From CAZBZG01 sp964496245 (GTDB lineage: Bacteria; Planctomycetota; SZUA-567): a stretch of DNA of 7,184 nt. Below are positions 1-6,560 of the stretch, one piece after another (the stretch's first letter is position 1; each line of letters begins with the position of its first letter). The DNA lies in assembly GCA_964496245.1 (NCBI GenBank), contig CAZBZG010000246.1, positions 1 to 7,184 of the forward strand, read 5' to 3'. Under the pieces are notes generated by a model. That model was not told the origin of the DNA and did no database searches. It saw only the letters and a list, made by a program, of their open reading frames with translations. The translations under genes and the position numbers were made by a program.

Positions 1-1
1 G

Positions 2-3000
2 AGCACGCTCGACGCATTCGCCCACGTGCATCACGTGCGCTCGCCCGCCGGGAAAGCGCCCCAGGGCGCGCAGGAGGAGAGCGACCTTCCGCCTGCGCAG
101 GCCGTGCGTCTGGCCGGGCGCAAGGTGAGCAAGCTCGCCGACGACCTGCCCGCGGTCCACCGGGCCGCGCGCACGCGGATCGTACGGCGGCTACCGCTCC
201 CCCTCGTGTGGGGGCTGCTGGCGATCGTCCATGGCGGCGCAGCTGCCCTGCTCGTGCACCTCGCCGCAGGGTGGCCGGCTCTGGCCGCCACGGGCGCATC
301 ATTGATCGGCCTGCTGCTTGTCGCGACCCTCGGCTATCGTAGTCTGCAGCGCAAGGCAGCGTATGCGGTGGGCGTGCTTCGCAAGACAGCGCAGTCGGCT
401 TCCGCCCTGCTCGATCAGGCCGAAGCCGGTGCCCAGCGGCAGCGCGAAGAGGCATCCAAGCAGCACTTGGACGGAAAGGTCGCTCGCATCCTGGCCCTGG
501 AGGAGAAGCTGAGCGCGCATCTCGAGAGCAAGCGAGCCGAGACCGACGCGGAGCTGGCGCGGCTCGAAACGCGGCACGCCCATGCAACGGAGCGGCTCGA
601 GCAGCGCCATGCCGCGCGCAGGAAAGCCTTCGAAGAGCGGACCCAGCGGGCGCGCGAGGCCCTCGAACGCGAGCAGGCGACTGCACGGGAGGAGTGGCAC
701 ACATCCACGGAGAGCCGTCCGGCCGCGGTCCAGGCCGAGCGCAAGCAGGCCCTGGATGCGCTGGCCGCCGAGTGGACCGCATGCATTGCGCGGTTCGCAG
801 AGTACGGCCGCACGGGTGTGGAGGCCTGCCGCCAGGACAACCCGTCGTGGGATGCGCCGGCGTGGAACGATTGGCGGATGCCGGATGCCTTTCCGGAGCA
901 GGTGCTCGTGGGCACGGCAGGCGTGGCCCTCGACCGGCTCGTGGACGAAGTCGAAGCGGATCCGCGGTTCCGGTTCCCGGCCGAACGCGAGGTGTCCGTG
1001 CCGCTGGCCCTCTCGTTCCCGTCCTCCGGCTCGCTGCTCGTGCAGGCAGCTGGCGCCGGGCGGTCCGAAGCGCTTCCGATCCTGTTCAACGCGGTCGTGC
1101 GCGTTCTCACGTCTTTTCCGCCGGCCAAGGTCCGATTGACGCTCGTGGACCCGGTCGGACTCGGCGAGAGCTTCTCCGCACTCATGCAGCTCGGGGACGA
1201 CGACGAATCGTTGGTGGGCGGGCGCATCTGGACCGAGACGCCTCACATCGAGAGCCGGCTGGCCGAACTGACCGAGCACATCGAGAAGGTCATCCAGAAG
1301 TACCTGCGCAACCGGTATGCCACTGTGGACGAGTACAACCGCGAAGCGGGCGAGATGGCCGAAGCCTACCAATTTCTGGTGATCGCTGATTTCCCGGCCG
1401 GTTTCAGCGATCTGGCCCTGGAGCGGCTGGCGAGCATTCTGAGCAGCGGCCCGCGGTGCGGGGTGTTTCCGCTCCTCTTCCACGACATACGCCAACGCCT
1501 GCCCGATGCCCTGGACCTCCGCGAGTGGCGGCAGAAAGGGTTGGTCCTGCGCCCCGGCGAGACGGGATTCCTTGTGCACGACGACGCCCTCGTCCGCAGC
1601 CCCGCGGTGGCAGAGGCGCCGCCACCGAACGCGCTTCTCAATCGCGTGCTGGAGACCGTGGGCAAGCAGTGCCAGGAAGCCAAGCGCGTGGAGGTTCCCT
1701 TTGCGGCGGCTGCGCCTCCGGCCGACCGGGTGTGGAGCCTCTCGGCCGCGTCCGGCGTGCGGGTGCCCATCGGACGTACGGGCGCCGACCGGCTCCAGCA
1801 CCTGGACCTCGGCACGGGCACGGCCCAGCATGCACTCGTCAGCGGCAAGACGGGCTCGGGCAAGTCCACTCTCTTTCACGTACTGATCGCGAATACGGCG
1901 CTCTGGTACGGCCCCGGCGAAGTCGAGTTCTACCTCATCGATTTCAAGAAGGGCGTGGAGTTCAAGATCTTCGCCAATCATCGCCTGCCGCACGCGCGCG
2001 TGATCGCCATCGAGAGCGACCGGGAATTCGGCGTGAGCGTGCTGCGGCGCATCGACCGGGAGCTGCGCGACCGCGGGGAGCGATTCCGTGCCGAAGGCGT
2101 GCAGGACTTGGCCGCCTACCGCCGCGCGAAGCCCGACGAATCGCTTCCGCGTACGCTGCTGTTGATCGACGAGTTCCAGGAGTTCTTCACCGAAGACGAC
2201 GCCATCGCCCAGGAGGCGGCGCTGCTGCTGGACCGGTTCGTGCGGCAGGGCCGTGCCTTCGGCGTGCACGTCATCCTGGGGTCGCAGACCCTGAGCGGGG
2301 TCTATACGCTGGCCAAAAGCACACTCGGCCAGATGGCCGTGCGCATCGCCCTGCAGTGCAACGAGGCCGATTCCTATCTGATCCTGAGCGACGACAACGC
2401 GGCCGCGCGCCTGCTCGCCCGGCCGGGCGAAGCCATCTACAACGACATGTCCGGCCTGGTCGAAGGCAACAGTCCCTTCCAGGTGGTCTGGCTCCCGAGC
2501 GAGGAGGAGGAGGCGGTCCTCGATCGCGTCGCGGACAAGGCCGCCGACGAAGGCGCGCGTCCGCAGGAGCCCTGCGTGGTGTTCGAAGGGAACGCGCCGG
2601 CCGTGCTCGGGGAGAACGTCCGCTTGGCCGCATGCCTCGATCGGTCGTTCGCGCCCGACGAGGTCGCCGAGCGCATCTGGCTGGGCGAGCCCAATGCCAT
2701 CAAGGGGCCGACCGAAGTCACCCTGTCCCACGAAGGAGGCAACAACCTGCTCATCGTGGGCCAGCGGCCGGACGCGGCCCTGGGCATGGTTGCGGCCTCG
2801 GTCGTGAGCCTGGCCGCCACGCATTCGCCCGCAGACCTGCAAGTCTTCGTGGTCGACGGAAGCCCGGCCGAGACCGGCTTTGCCGAGCGCTTCGCAGCCC
2901 TGGCCGAAGCGGTTCCGCATCGCGCCGAGGTGGTGGCGCCCGCGCGGCTCGCGGGCACGATCGCCGCCCTGCACGAGCGCGTGACGTCGCCACCGACGGG

Positions 3001-3445
3001 CGGCGCGCCCACGGTGCTGCTCGTCGTCTTCGGCCTGCAGCGGCTGCGGAAGCTCCGCGAGGAGGAGGACTATGCCTTCTCCATGGACAAGGACGCCGCG
3101 CTCGCGACCGGCAATGCGTTCGCCCAAATCCTGCAGGAAGGCCCCGAGCAGGGGGTGCATACGATCGTCTGGTGCGATTCGCTCAACAGCCTGACCAAGG
3201 CGCTCAGCCGGCGGACCCTGCGGGAGTTCGACAAGCGGGTGCTCTTCCAGATGAGCGCGGCCGACAGCTCCGAGCTCATGGACCTGCCGCTGGCCAACCG
3301 ATTGGGGCTCTACGGTGCGCTGCTCTTCGTGGAGAGCGACGGCACGGTGGAGAAGTTCCGCCCCTACGGCGTGCCCGATCCAGCTTTCTTGGTGCGGTTG
3401 CCCGAACGCTTGGCTGCGCGGTTCGCGCGGAGCGAAAGGCGCTAG
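2..3445 (+). CDS. FtsK/SpoIIIE-superfamily three-module membrane ATPase (5' partial)
   Basis: This is a membrane-anchored FtsK/HerA-type motor ATPase. The frame is open from base 2. GTG codons at 26 and 35 lack a Shine-Dalgarno, so the start is probably upstream. Numbering residues from GTG 26: two transmembrane helices (about 57-80 and 84-103), a charged coiled coil (about 110-250), then three ATPase-like modules. Module 1 is degenerate: AAGAGRSE at 341-348 replaces Walker A, and FLVIADF (450-456) sits at Walker B. Module 2 looks active: Walker A GKTGSGKST at 607-615, Walker B LLLIDEF at 711-717, sensor-like GSQ at 752-754, and RIALQCNEADSYL (773-785), matching the FtsK region after the sensor. 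Module 3 is degenerate: LLIVGQRPDAAL from 908 and TVLLVVFGLQ from 996. The FtsK DNA-reading gamma domain is absent, so it is not the chromosome-segregation FtsK. The layout recalls EssC of type VII secretion, but no WXG100 or FHA partner is visible. The substrate (DNA or protein) is unknown. The family call is firm; the role is not. Confidence 0.9.
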   Translation, partial: STLDAFAHVHHVRSPAGKAPQGAQEESDLPPAQAVRLAGRKVSKLADDLPAVHRAARTRIVRRLPLPLVWGLLAIVHGGAAALLVHLAAGWPALAATGASLIGLLLVATLGYRSLQRKAAYAVGVLRKTAQSASALLDQAEAGAQRQREEASKQHLDGKVARILALEEKLSAHLESKRAETDAELARLETRHAHATERLEQRHAARRKAFEERTQRAREALEREQATAREEWHTSTESRPAAVQAERKQALDALAAEWTACIARFAEYGRTGVEACRQDNPSWDAPAWNDWRMPDAFPEQVLVGTAGVALDRLVDEVEADPRFRFPAEREVSVPLALSFPSSGSLLVQAAGAGRSEALPILFNAVVRVLTSFPPAKVRLTLVDPVGLGESFSALMQLGDDDESLVGGRIWTETPHIESRLAELTEHIEKVIQKYLRNRYATVDEYNREAGEMAEAYQFLVIADFPAGFSDLALERLASILSSGPRCGVFPLLFHDIRQRLPDALDLREWRQKGLVLRPGETGFLVHDDALVRSPAVAEAPPPNALLNRVLETVGKQCQEAKRVEVPFAAAAPPADRVWSLSAASGVRVPIGRTGADRLQHLDLGTGTAQHALVSGKTGSGKSTLFHVLIANTALWYGPGEVEFYLIDFKKGVEFKIFANHRLPHARVIAIESDREFGVSVLRRIDRELRDRGERFRAEGVQDLAAYRRAKPDESLPRTLLLIDEFQEFFTEDDAIAQEAALLLDRFVRQGRAFGVHVILGSQTLSGVYTLAKSTLGQMAVRIALQCNEADSYLILSDDNAAARLLARPGEAIYNDMSGLVEGNSPFQVVWLPSEEEEAVLDRVADKAADEGARPQEPCVVFEGNAPAVLGENVRLAACLDRSFAPDEVAERIWLGEPNAIKGPTEVTLSHEGGNNLLIVGQRPDAALGMVAASVVSLAATHSPADLQVFVVDGSPAETGFAERFAALAEAVPHRAEVVAPARLAGTIAALHERVTSPPTGGAPTVLLVVFGLQRLRKLREEEDYAFSMDKDAALATGNAFAQILQEGPEQGVHTIVWCDSLNSLTKALSRRTLREFDKRVLFQMSAADSSELMDLPLANRLGLYGALLFVESDGTVEKFRPYGVPDPAFLVRLPERLAARFARSERR

Positions 3446-3465
3446 ATCAGCGAGGCGGAAATTGG

Positions 3466-3493
3466 TTGCAGATGGACCCGCGGGCCGTATCCT
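3466..3493 (+). promoter_or_regulatory. Weak sigma70-like promoter candidate upstream of the secreted-protein gene
   Basis: TTGCAG (3466-3471) and TATCCT (3488-3493) are separated by 16 bases. They lie about 80 bases before the ATG at 3573. The match to TTGACA/TATAAT is only partial, and the spacer contains the left arm of the inverted repeat at 3477-3485. This is inference from position and consensus only. Confidence 0.2.
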
Positions 3494-3519
3494 GGACGTG
3501 GGCCCCGGGAGCCCGCGGG
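3477..3519. repeat. GC-rich inverted repeat between the ATPase and the secreted-protein gene
   Basis: CCCGCGGGC at 3477-3485 is perfectly complementary to GCCCGCGGG at 3511-3519, giving a 9-bp stem around a 25-base loop. Each arm also contains the self-palindrome CCCGCGGG. No T-run follows, so it is not a standard intrinsic terminator. It starts 32 bases after the ATPase stop. It could stabilise the mRNA end, help factor-dependent termination or be a protein-binding site. Chance is also plausible at this GC content. Confidence 0.35.
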
Positions 3520-3557
3520 CGATGGCCGCGGGGCTGCCGGGCGGCGACATCCGGTCC

Positions 3558-3566
3558 AAGAGGAGG
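3558..3566 (+). promoter_or_regulatory. Shine-Dalgarno fixing the start of the secreted-protein gene
   Basis: AAGAGGAGG lies six bases before ATG 3573. It is a near-perfect anti-16S match. It decides for this start over the long upstream extension of the same frame, which would overlap the ATPase gene and bury the signal peptide. Confidence 0.8.
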
Positions 3567-3572
3567 CGCCTC

Positions 3573-4634
3573 ATGACACGTCGATGCCTGCTGATCCTGC
3601 TCGCGGTCGGAGGGGGGCTGTGGCACACAGCGGTCCGCGCCGACGCTGTGGTCTTCAAGAAGGGCACGCGGCTCGAATGCAAGGTGGTGGGGGATACCCC
3701 CGAGGGGTTGCTCGTGATCCTCGGCAACGAGAACCGCGGCAGCATGGTGATCGACCGGTCCACGGTCGACCGCATCGAGTACGACTACGACTCCCGACTC
3801 GCCGCCATCGAGCGGAAGGAGAAGGAGACCGGCGAGAAGCTCTACACGGAGCACTACCGGCTCGGCGTCTGGTGCGAAGAGCATGCGGCCTCGGATCCGA
3901 CCATGTACGAGCGCGCGCTCGATCGCTACCTCTACACCAAGGACAAACCGGGCGTGCCGGACGAAGTCTATCTGCGCCTGGGGCGGATGTACGAGAAGTG
4001 CAAGGAGCCCAATCCGGGCGAAGCGTTCGACGCCTACGCCGCGTACGCCAAGCAGCATCCGGAGTCGGCCGAGGCCGAGGCCGCTCTCAAGCGGCTGGAA
4101 GCCCAGCGCAAGAACGAGCCGGCGCCCACGCCCACACCGGACAAACCGGGCGAAGGACTCGAGGCCCGACCGTGGCGATGGGAGCGGTGGAGCAATCCCG
4201 GCGCCGTGCGGCAGGTCAAGGACACGGGCAACGAACGCACCACAGTGCTCGAGTTGAAGTACCGCGGCGGCGGCAAGGACAAGTCCGCGTTCGCGCATCC
4301 CTTCAACGGCAACCTCCAAGACAAGCACACGCTGCTCTTTGACGTGTTCAACCCCGGAAAGAAGCCGGTCAAGGTGGCGGTGGCGGTCGTGACCGGCGGC
4401 AATTACGACTGGTACGAGAGCAAGATGGTGCTGGCTCGCAAGGGCGACTGGACCCTGGGCAAGGACCGGATGCGTTTCGATCTGACCCTGAGCACCTGGA
4501 AGAGCAAGGCCACCGGCTGGGCGCACCGGACCAAGCCCGAGAACCTCAACGTCACCCGCAATCTCGTGATCCTGGTCTACAACGGCCGGTCCGAGGGAAC
4601 CGTGTACGTCGACAACATCCGGTTCGAAAAGTAG
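3573..4634 (+). CDS. Secreted protein of unknown function with TPR-like middle and jelly-roll-like C-terminus
   Basis: I do not recognise a named family. The 353-residue product begins with a Sec signal peptide: MTRR, a hydrophobic core, then AVRA followed by D24 as a probable signal peptidase I site. There is a cysteine at position 5 but no lipobox. Residues about 25-70 form a small beta-rich module (VFKKGTRLECKVVGD, then IDRSTVDRIEYD), a pattern I associate with secreted proteins of planctomycetes and similar phyla. Residues about 70-175 are helical with TPR-like spacing (YERALDRYLY, VYLRLGRMYEK, AFDAYAAYAKQHP). A Pro/Thr-rich linker around 182-192 leads to a beta-rich domain from about 197 to the end, finishing in VYVDNIRFEK. 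This ending is typical of galactose-binding-like or carbohydrate-binding jelly rolls. No catalytic motif is evident. A periplasmic or surface binding role is inference. The gene is 127 bases after the ATPase, with its own ribosome site and a probable terminator after it. Confidence 0.85.
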   Translation: MTRRCLLILLAVGGGLWHTAVRADAVVFKKGTRLECKVVGDTPEGLLVILGNENRGSMVIDRSTVDRIEYDYDSRLAAIERKEKETGEKLYTEHYRLGVWCEEHAASDPTMYERALDRYLYTKDKPGVPDEVYLRLGRMYEKCKEPNPGEAFDAYAAYAKQHPESAEAEAALKRLEAQRKNEPAPTPTPDKPGEGLEARPWRWERWSNPGAVRQVKDTGNERTTVLELKYRGGGKDKSAFAHPFNGNLQDKHTLLFDVFNPGKKPVKVAVAVVTGGNYDWYESKMVLARKGDWTLGKDRMRFDLTLSTWKSKATGWAHRTKPENLNVTRNLVILVYNGRSEGTVYVDNIRFEK

Positions 4635-4646
4635 GCGCAGAGCCTT

Positions 4647-4693
4647 CCGGAGTGTTCCCCGGCGGGCGCCGGATCTGAACCGCTCCGGTTTTT
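4647..4693 (+). terminator. Probable intrinsic terminator after the secreted-protein gene
   Basis: CCGGAG (4647-4652) pairs with CTCCGG (4683-4688), which runs directly into TTTTT (4689-4693). A second hairpin, CCGGCG/CGCCGG (4659-4664 with 4667-4672), is nested inside. An alternative short stem, AACCG/CGGTT at 4678-4690, overlaps the same T-run. The structure begins 13 bases after the TAG at 4632-4634, the expected place for a terminator separating this gene from hflX. Confidence 0.5.
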
Positions 4694-4716
4694 CCGATGC
4701 ACCTCCCACTATTCCA

Positions 4717-4745
4717 TGGCAAAGACCGCCGGGTTCGGATAGGAT
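4717..4745 (+). promoter_or_regulatory. hflX: Weak promoter candidate for hflX
   Basis: TGGCAA (4717-4722) and TAGGAT (4740-4745) are spaced by 17 bases. They lie just upstream of the hflX ribosome site and downstream of the probable terminator. Consensus matches are 3/6 and 4/6, so the call rests mostly on position. Confidence 0.2.
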
Positions 4746-4752
4746 GCCGCCC

Positions 4753-4760
4753 GGAGAGGA
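4753..4760 (+). promoter_or_regulatory. hflX: Shine-Dalgarno deciding the hflX start
   Basis: GGAGAGGA lies seven bases before ATG 4768. The alternative in-frame ATG at 4744 has no comparable purine run upstream and would place this site inside the gene. Confidence 0.7.
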
Positions 4761-4767
4761 CCGTGCC

Positions 4768-6054
4768 ATGCCGGAACGCATGCAGCGCACCGAGATCGGC
4801 CTGCAACGCGAACGCTGCTTCCTGGTCGGAGTTCGCGTGCCGGGTCGCTACGACGAGCACGAAGATCCGCTGGCCGAACTCGCCGCTCTCGTCCAGACGG
4901 CGGGGGGGGGCGTGGCCGGACGCATGGTGCAGAACCTCGACCGGCCGCACCCGCGGACCTTCGTCGGCCGTGGCAAGTTCGAGTCGTTGATCGAGCAGGT
5001 AGCGGAGGCGCGGGTCGAGACCGTGGTGGTGGATGACGATCTCAGTCCCAAGCAGCTCAGTACGATGGAGGAGGGCTGCCGCGCCAAGGTCATCGACCGG
5101 AGCGAAGTGATCCTGGACATCTTCAACGCCCGGGCGCGCACCCATCAGGCCAAGCTGCAGGTCGAACTCGCCCAGCTGGAATACGAACTGCCGCGCTTGG
5201 TGCGCAAGTGGACGCACCTGGAGCGTCTCGGCGGCGGCATCGGCACCCGCGGGCCGGGCGAGAGCCAGATCGAAACCGATCGACGTATCCTCCGGCGCAA
5301 AATTCGGAGCCTGCGGGAGGAGCTCGACCGGATCAAGACCCGCAAGGAGCGCGAAGTCCGGAGCCGTCACACGTGCTTCACCGTGTGCCTGGTCGGCTAC
5401 ACGAACGCCGGCAAGACCACGCTGCTCAATCGCCTCACGGGCGCTGCCGCGCCCGTGGCCGACCGGCTGTTCGCCACGCTCGACACGCTCACCCGGCGCA
5501 TGGAGCTCGACGACGGCACGCCGCTGCTCGTCTCGGATACGGTGGGTTTCATCCGCCGGCTGCCCGCGCACCTGGTGGCGAGCTTCCACGCGACGCTCGA
5601 AGAGGCGGCCCAGGCCGACCTGTTGCTGCACGTGATCGACGGCACCGATCCCCTCGCGCGTCGGCACAGAGCCGCGGTCGACCAGACATTGGAGCAGCTC
5701 GGCCTCGCGGACCGCGAACGCTTCTATGTCTACAACAAGGCGGATGCGGTCACCGACTCCGCCATGCTCGAAGGCCTCTGCAACACGGCCGAGCCCGGCC
5801 AGGTGGTGTCCGCGCACACGGGCGAAGGCCTGGACGATCTCCTGGCCATGCTCAAACGCCGGGCGCGGGCCGGACGGCAGGAGACCACGCTCCGGTTTCC
5901 CGCAACCGACGGACGGCGCTTCGCACTCGTGAACGAGATCGGTCAGGTGCAGGACATCCGGTACGACGGTTCCGACGTGATCATCCGCGTTGTTCTGCGC
6001 CCGATCGATCTCGAGCGCCTCCAGCGGCTGCCTGGCGACGTGCGTGTCGTGTAA
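4768..6054 (+). CDS. hflX: GTPase HflX
   Basis: HflX is a translation-factor-class GTPase that binds the 50S subunit. In studied bacteria it splits stalled or stress-inactivated ribosomes. The 428-residue product has the full family layout. The N-terminal HflX domain includes FVGRGKFESL and the signature GGGIGTRGPGESQIE at 155-169, with a basic helical segment after it. The G domain follows: G1 GYTNAGKTT at 210-218, switch I LFATLD at 234-239, G3 DTVGFI at 257-262, G4 NKAD at 323-326, and G5-like SAHTGEG from 348. A C-terminal beta domain ends in LERLQRLPGDVRVV. All nucleotide-binding residues are present and the length is normal. The start at 4768 was chosen for its Shine-Dalgarno; ATG 4744 would add eight residues. 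A run of nine G lies at 4902-4910 near the N-terminus. yjbQ follows after 55 bases. The usual E. coli neighbour hfq is not present here. Confidence 0.97.
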   Translation: MPERMQRTEIGLQRERCFLVGVRVPGRYDEHEDPLAELAALVQTAGGGVAGRMVQNLDRPHPRTFVGRGKFESLIEQVAEARVETVVVDDDLSPKQLSTMEEGCRAKVIDRSEVILDIFNARARTHQAKLQVELAQLEYELPRLVRKWTHLERLGGGIGTRGPGESQIETDRRILRRKIRSLREELDRIKTRKEREVRSRHTCFTVCLVGYTNAGKTTLLNRLTGAAAPVADRLFATLDTLTRRMELDDGTPLLVSDTVGFIRRLPAHLVASFHATLEEAAQADLLLHVIDGTDPLARRHRAAVDQTLEQLGLADRERFYVYNKADAVTDSAMLEGLCNTAEPGQVVSAHTGEGLDDLLAMLKRRARAGRQETTLRFPATDGRRFALVNEIGQVQDIRYDGSDVIIRVVLRPIDLERLQRLPGDVRVV

Positions 6055-6097
6055 GGGGGCCGGCGGCTTCTTCGGCTCGCCGTGACGCACCCTTTGC

Positions 6098-6104
6098 GGG
6101 AGGA
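6098..6104 (+). promoter_or_regulatory. Shine-Dalgarno of yjbQ
   Basis: GGGAGGA ends five bases before ATG 6110. It is a strong site that supports this start. No convincing separate promoter or terminator is visible between the hflX stop and this site, so readthrough from hflX is plausible. Confidence 0.75.
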
Positions 6105-6109
6105 AATCC

Positions 6110-6520
6110 ATGCAGACGACGTTTTCGGTCCGGACGCGTTCGCGCGAAGAGCTCGTGGACATCACCGCGCAGGTCGAGTCAGCGATCAAGCGTCTGGAGG
6201 CCACCGCCGGCGTGGTCACGGTGTACTGCCCGCACACCACGGCCGGCATCACCATTAACGAAAACGCGGATCCCTCGGTTTGCCGGGACATCCTGGAGAC
6301 CCTGCGTCGTCTGGTGCCCGCGGGGCAGTCGCATTTCCAGCACGCCGAGGGCAACGCGGACAGCCATGTCAAAAGTTCGCTCGTCGGGTGTTCGGAGCAG
6401 CTGCTCGTGGAAGACGGCCGCTTGTCGCTCGGCACCTGGCAGGGGATCTTCCTGGCGGAGTTCGACGGGCCGCGGAGCCGCACGGTGCACGTCGGGATAA
6501 TAGAGGGACAGATACCATAA
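6110..6520 (+). CDS. yjbQ: YjbQ/UPF0047 family protein (putative secondary thiamine-phosphate synthase)
   Basis: This is a small cytoplasmic single-domain protein of 136 residues, the normal family length. Conserved family blocks are all present: CPHTTAGITINENAD from C40 with H42, HAEGNADSHVKSS from H78 with H86, and LGTWQGI at 107-113. E. coli YjbQ is reported to have weak thiamine-phosphate synthase activity, hence the usual annotation. The physiological role of the family is unsettled. It sits 55 bases after hflX and may be cotranscribed. The last codons are odd: three ATA isoleucine codons (residues 130, 131 and 135) fall in the final seven, while the rest of the gene uses only ATC or ATT. 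The base composition turns AT-rich here, suggesting that the 3' end was rewritten by the adjacent mobile element. Confidence 0.93.
   Translation: MQTTFSVRTRSREELVDITAQVESAIKRLEATAGVVTVYCPHTTAGITINENADPSVCRDILETLRRLVPAGQSHFQHAEGNADSHVKSSLVGCSEQLLVEDGRLSLGTWQGIFLAEFDGPRSRTVHVGIIEGQIP
6499..6516 (+). repeat. Possible left-end motif of the REP-associated transposase element
   Basis: AATAGAGGGACAGATACC lies inside the last codons of yjbQ, at the point where the base composition shifts. From memory, 'AATAGGGACAGACACC'-like strings recur beside REP-associated tyrosine transposase genes in diverse genomes. Only one copy is in the window, so the link to the transposase 45 bases downstream is inference. 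Confidence 0.35.
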
Positions 6521-6525
6521 TTAGT

Positions 6526-6554
6526 TTGCATGGCATATCCGGACCAGCTATGAT
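6526..6554 (+). promoter_or_regulatory. Promoter-like sequence in front of the transposase
   Basis: TTGCAT (6526-6531) and TATGAT (6549-6554) are exactly 17 bases apart. The -10 box matches consensus at 5/6, the -35 only at 3/6. The -10 box ends six bases before ATG 6561, so any transcript would be essentially leaderless. No Shine-Dalgarno precedes the ATG, which fits that reading. Confidence 0.35.
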
Positions 6555-6560
6555 GTCTGC

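Noticed and set aside
3315..3572. Upstream in-frame extension of the secreted-protein gene
   Set aside because: It overlaps the end of the ATPase gene and would bury the signal peptide. ATG 3573 has a strong Shine-Dalgarno.
299..3775. A very long open frame on the minus strand opposite the ATPase gene
   Set aside because: It is rich in R, H, G, L and Q with no recognisable domain, and it lies exactly antisense to a gene with clear Walker motifs. This is the usual shadow in GC-rich DNA, where minus-strand stops are rare.
3446..4342. The ATPase frame stays open far past its TAG, which could suggest stop readthrough
   Set aside because: The continuation is low-complexity R/G/A-rich sequence overlapping the well-supported secreted-protein gene in another frame. 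The open stretch is a composition effect.
4744..4767. Alternative hflX start eight codons upstream
   Set aside because: No Shine-Dalgarno precedes ATG 4744, and the GGAGAGGA site would fall inside the coding sequence. ATG 4768 fits better.
6061..6082. CGGCG/CGCCG hairpin between hflX and yjbQ as a terminator
   Set aside because: The stem is short and no T-run follows. It is expected by chance at this composition.
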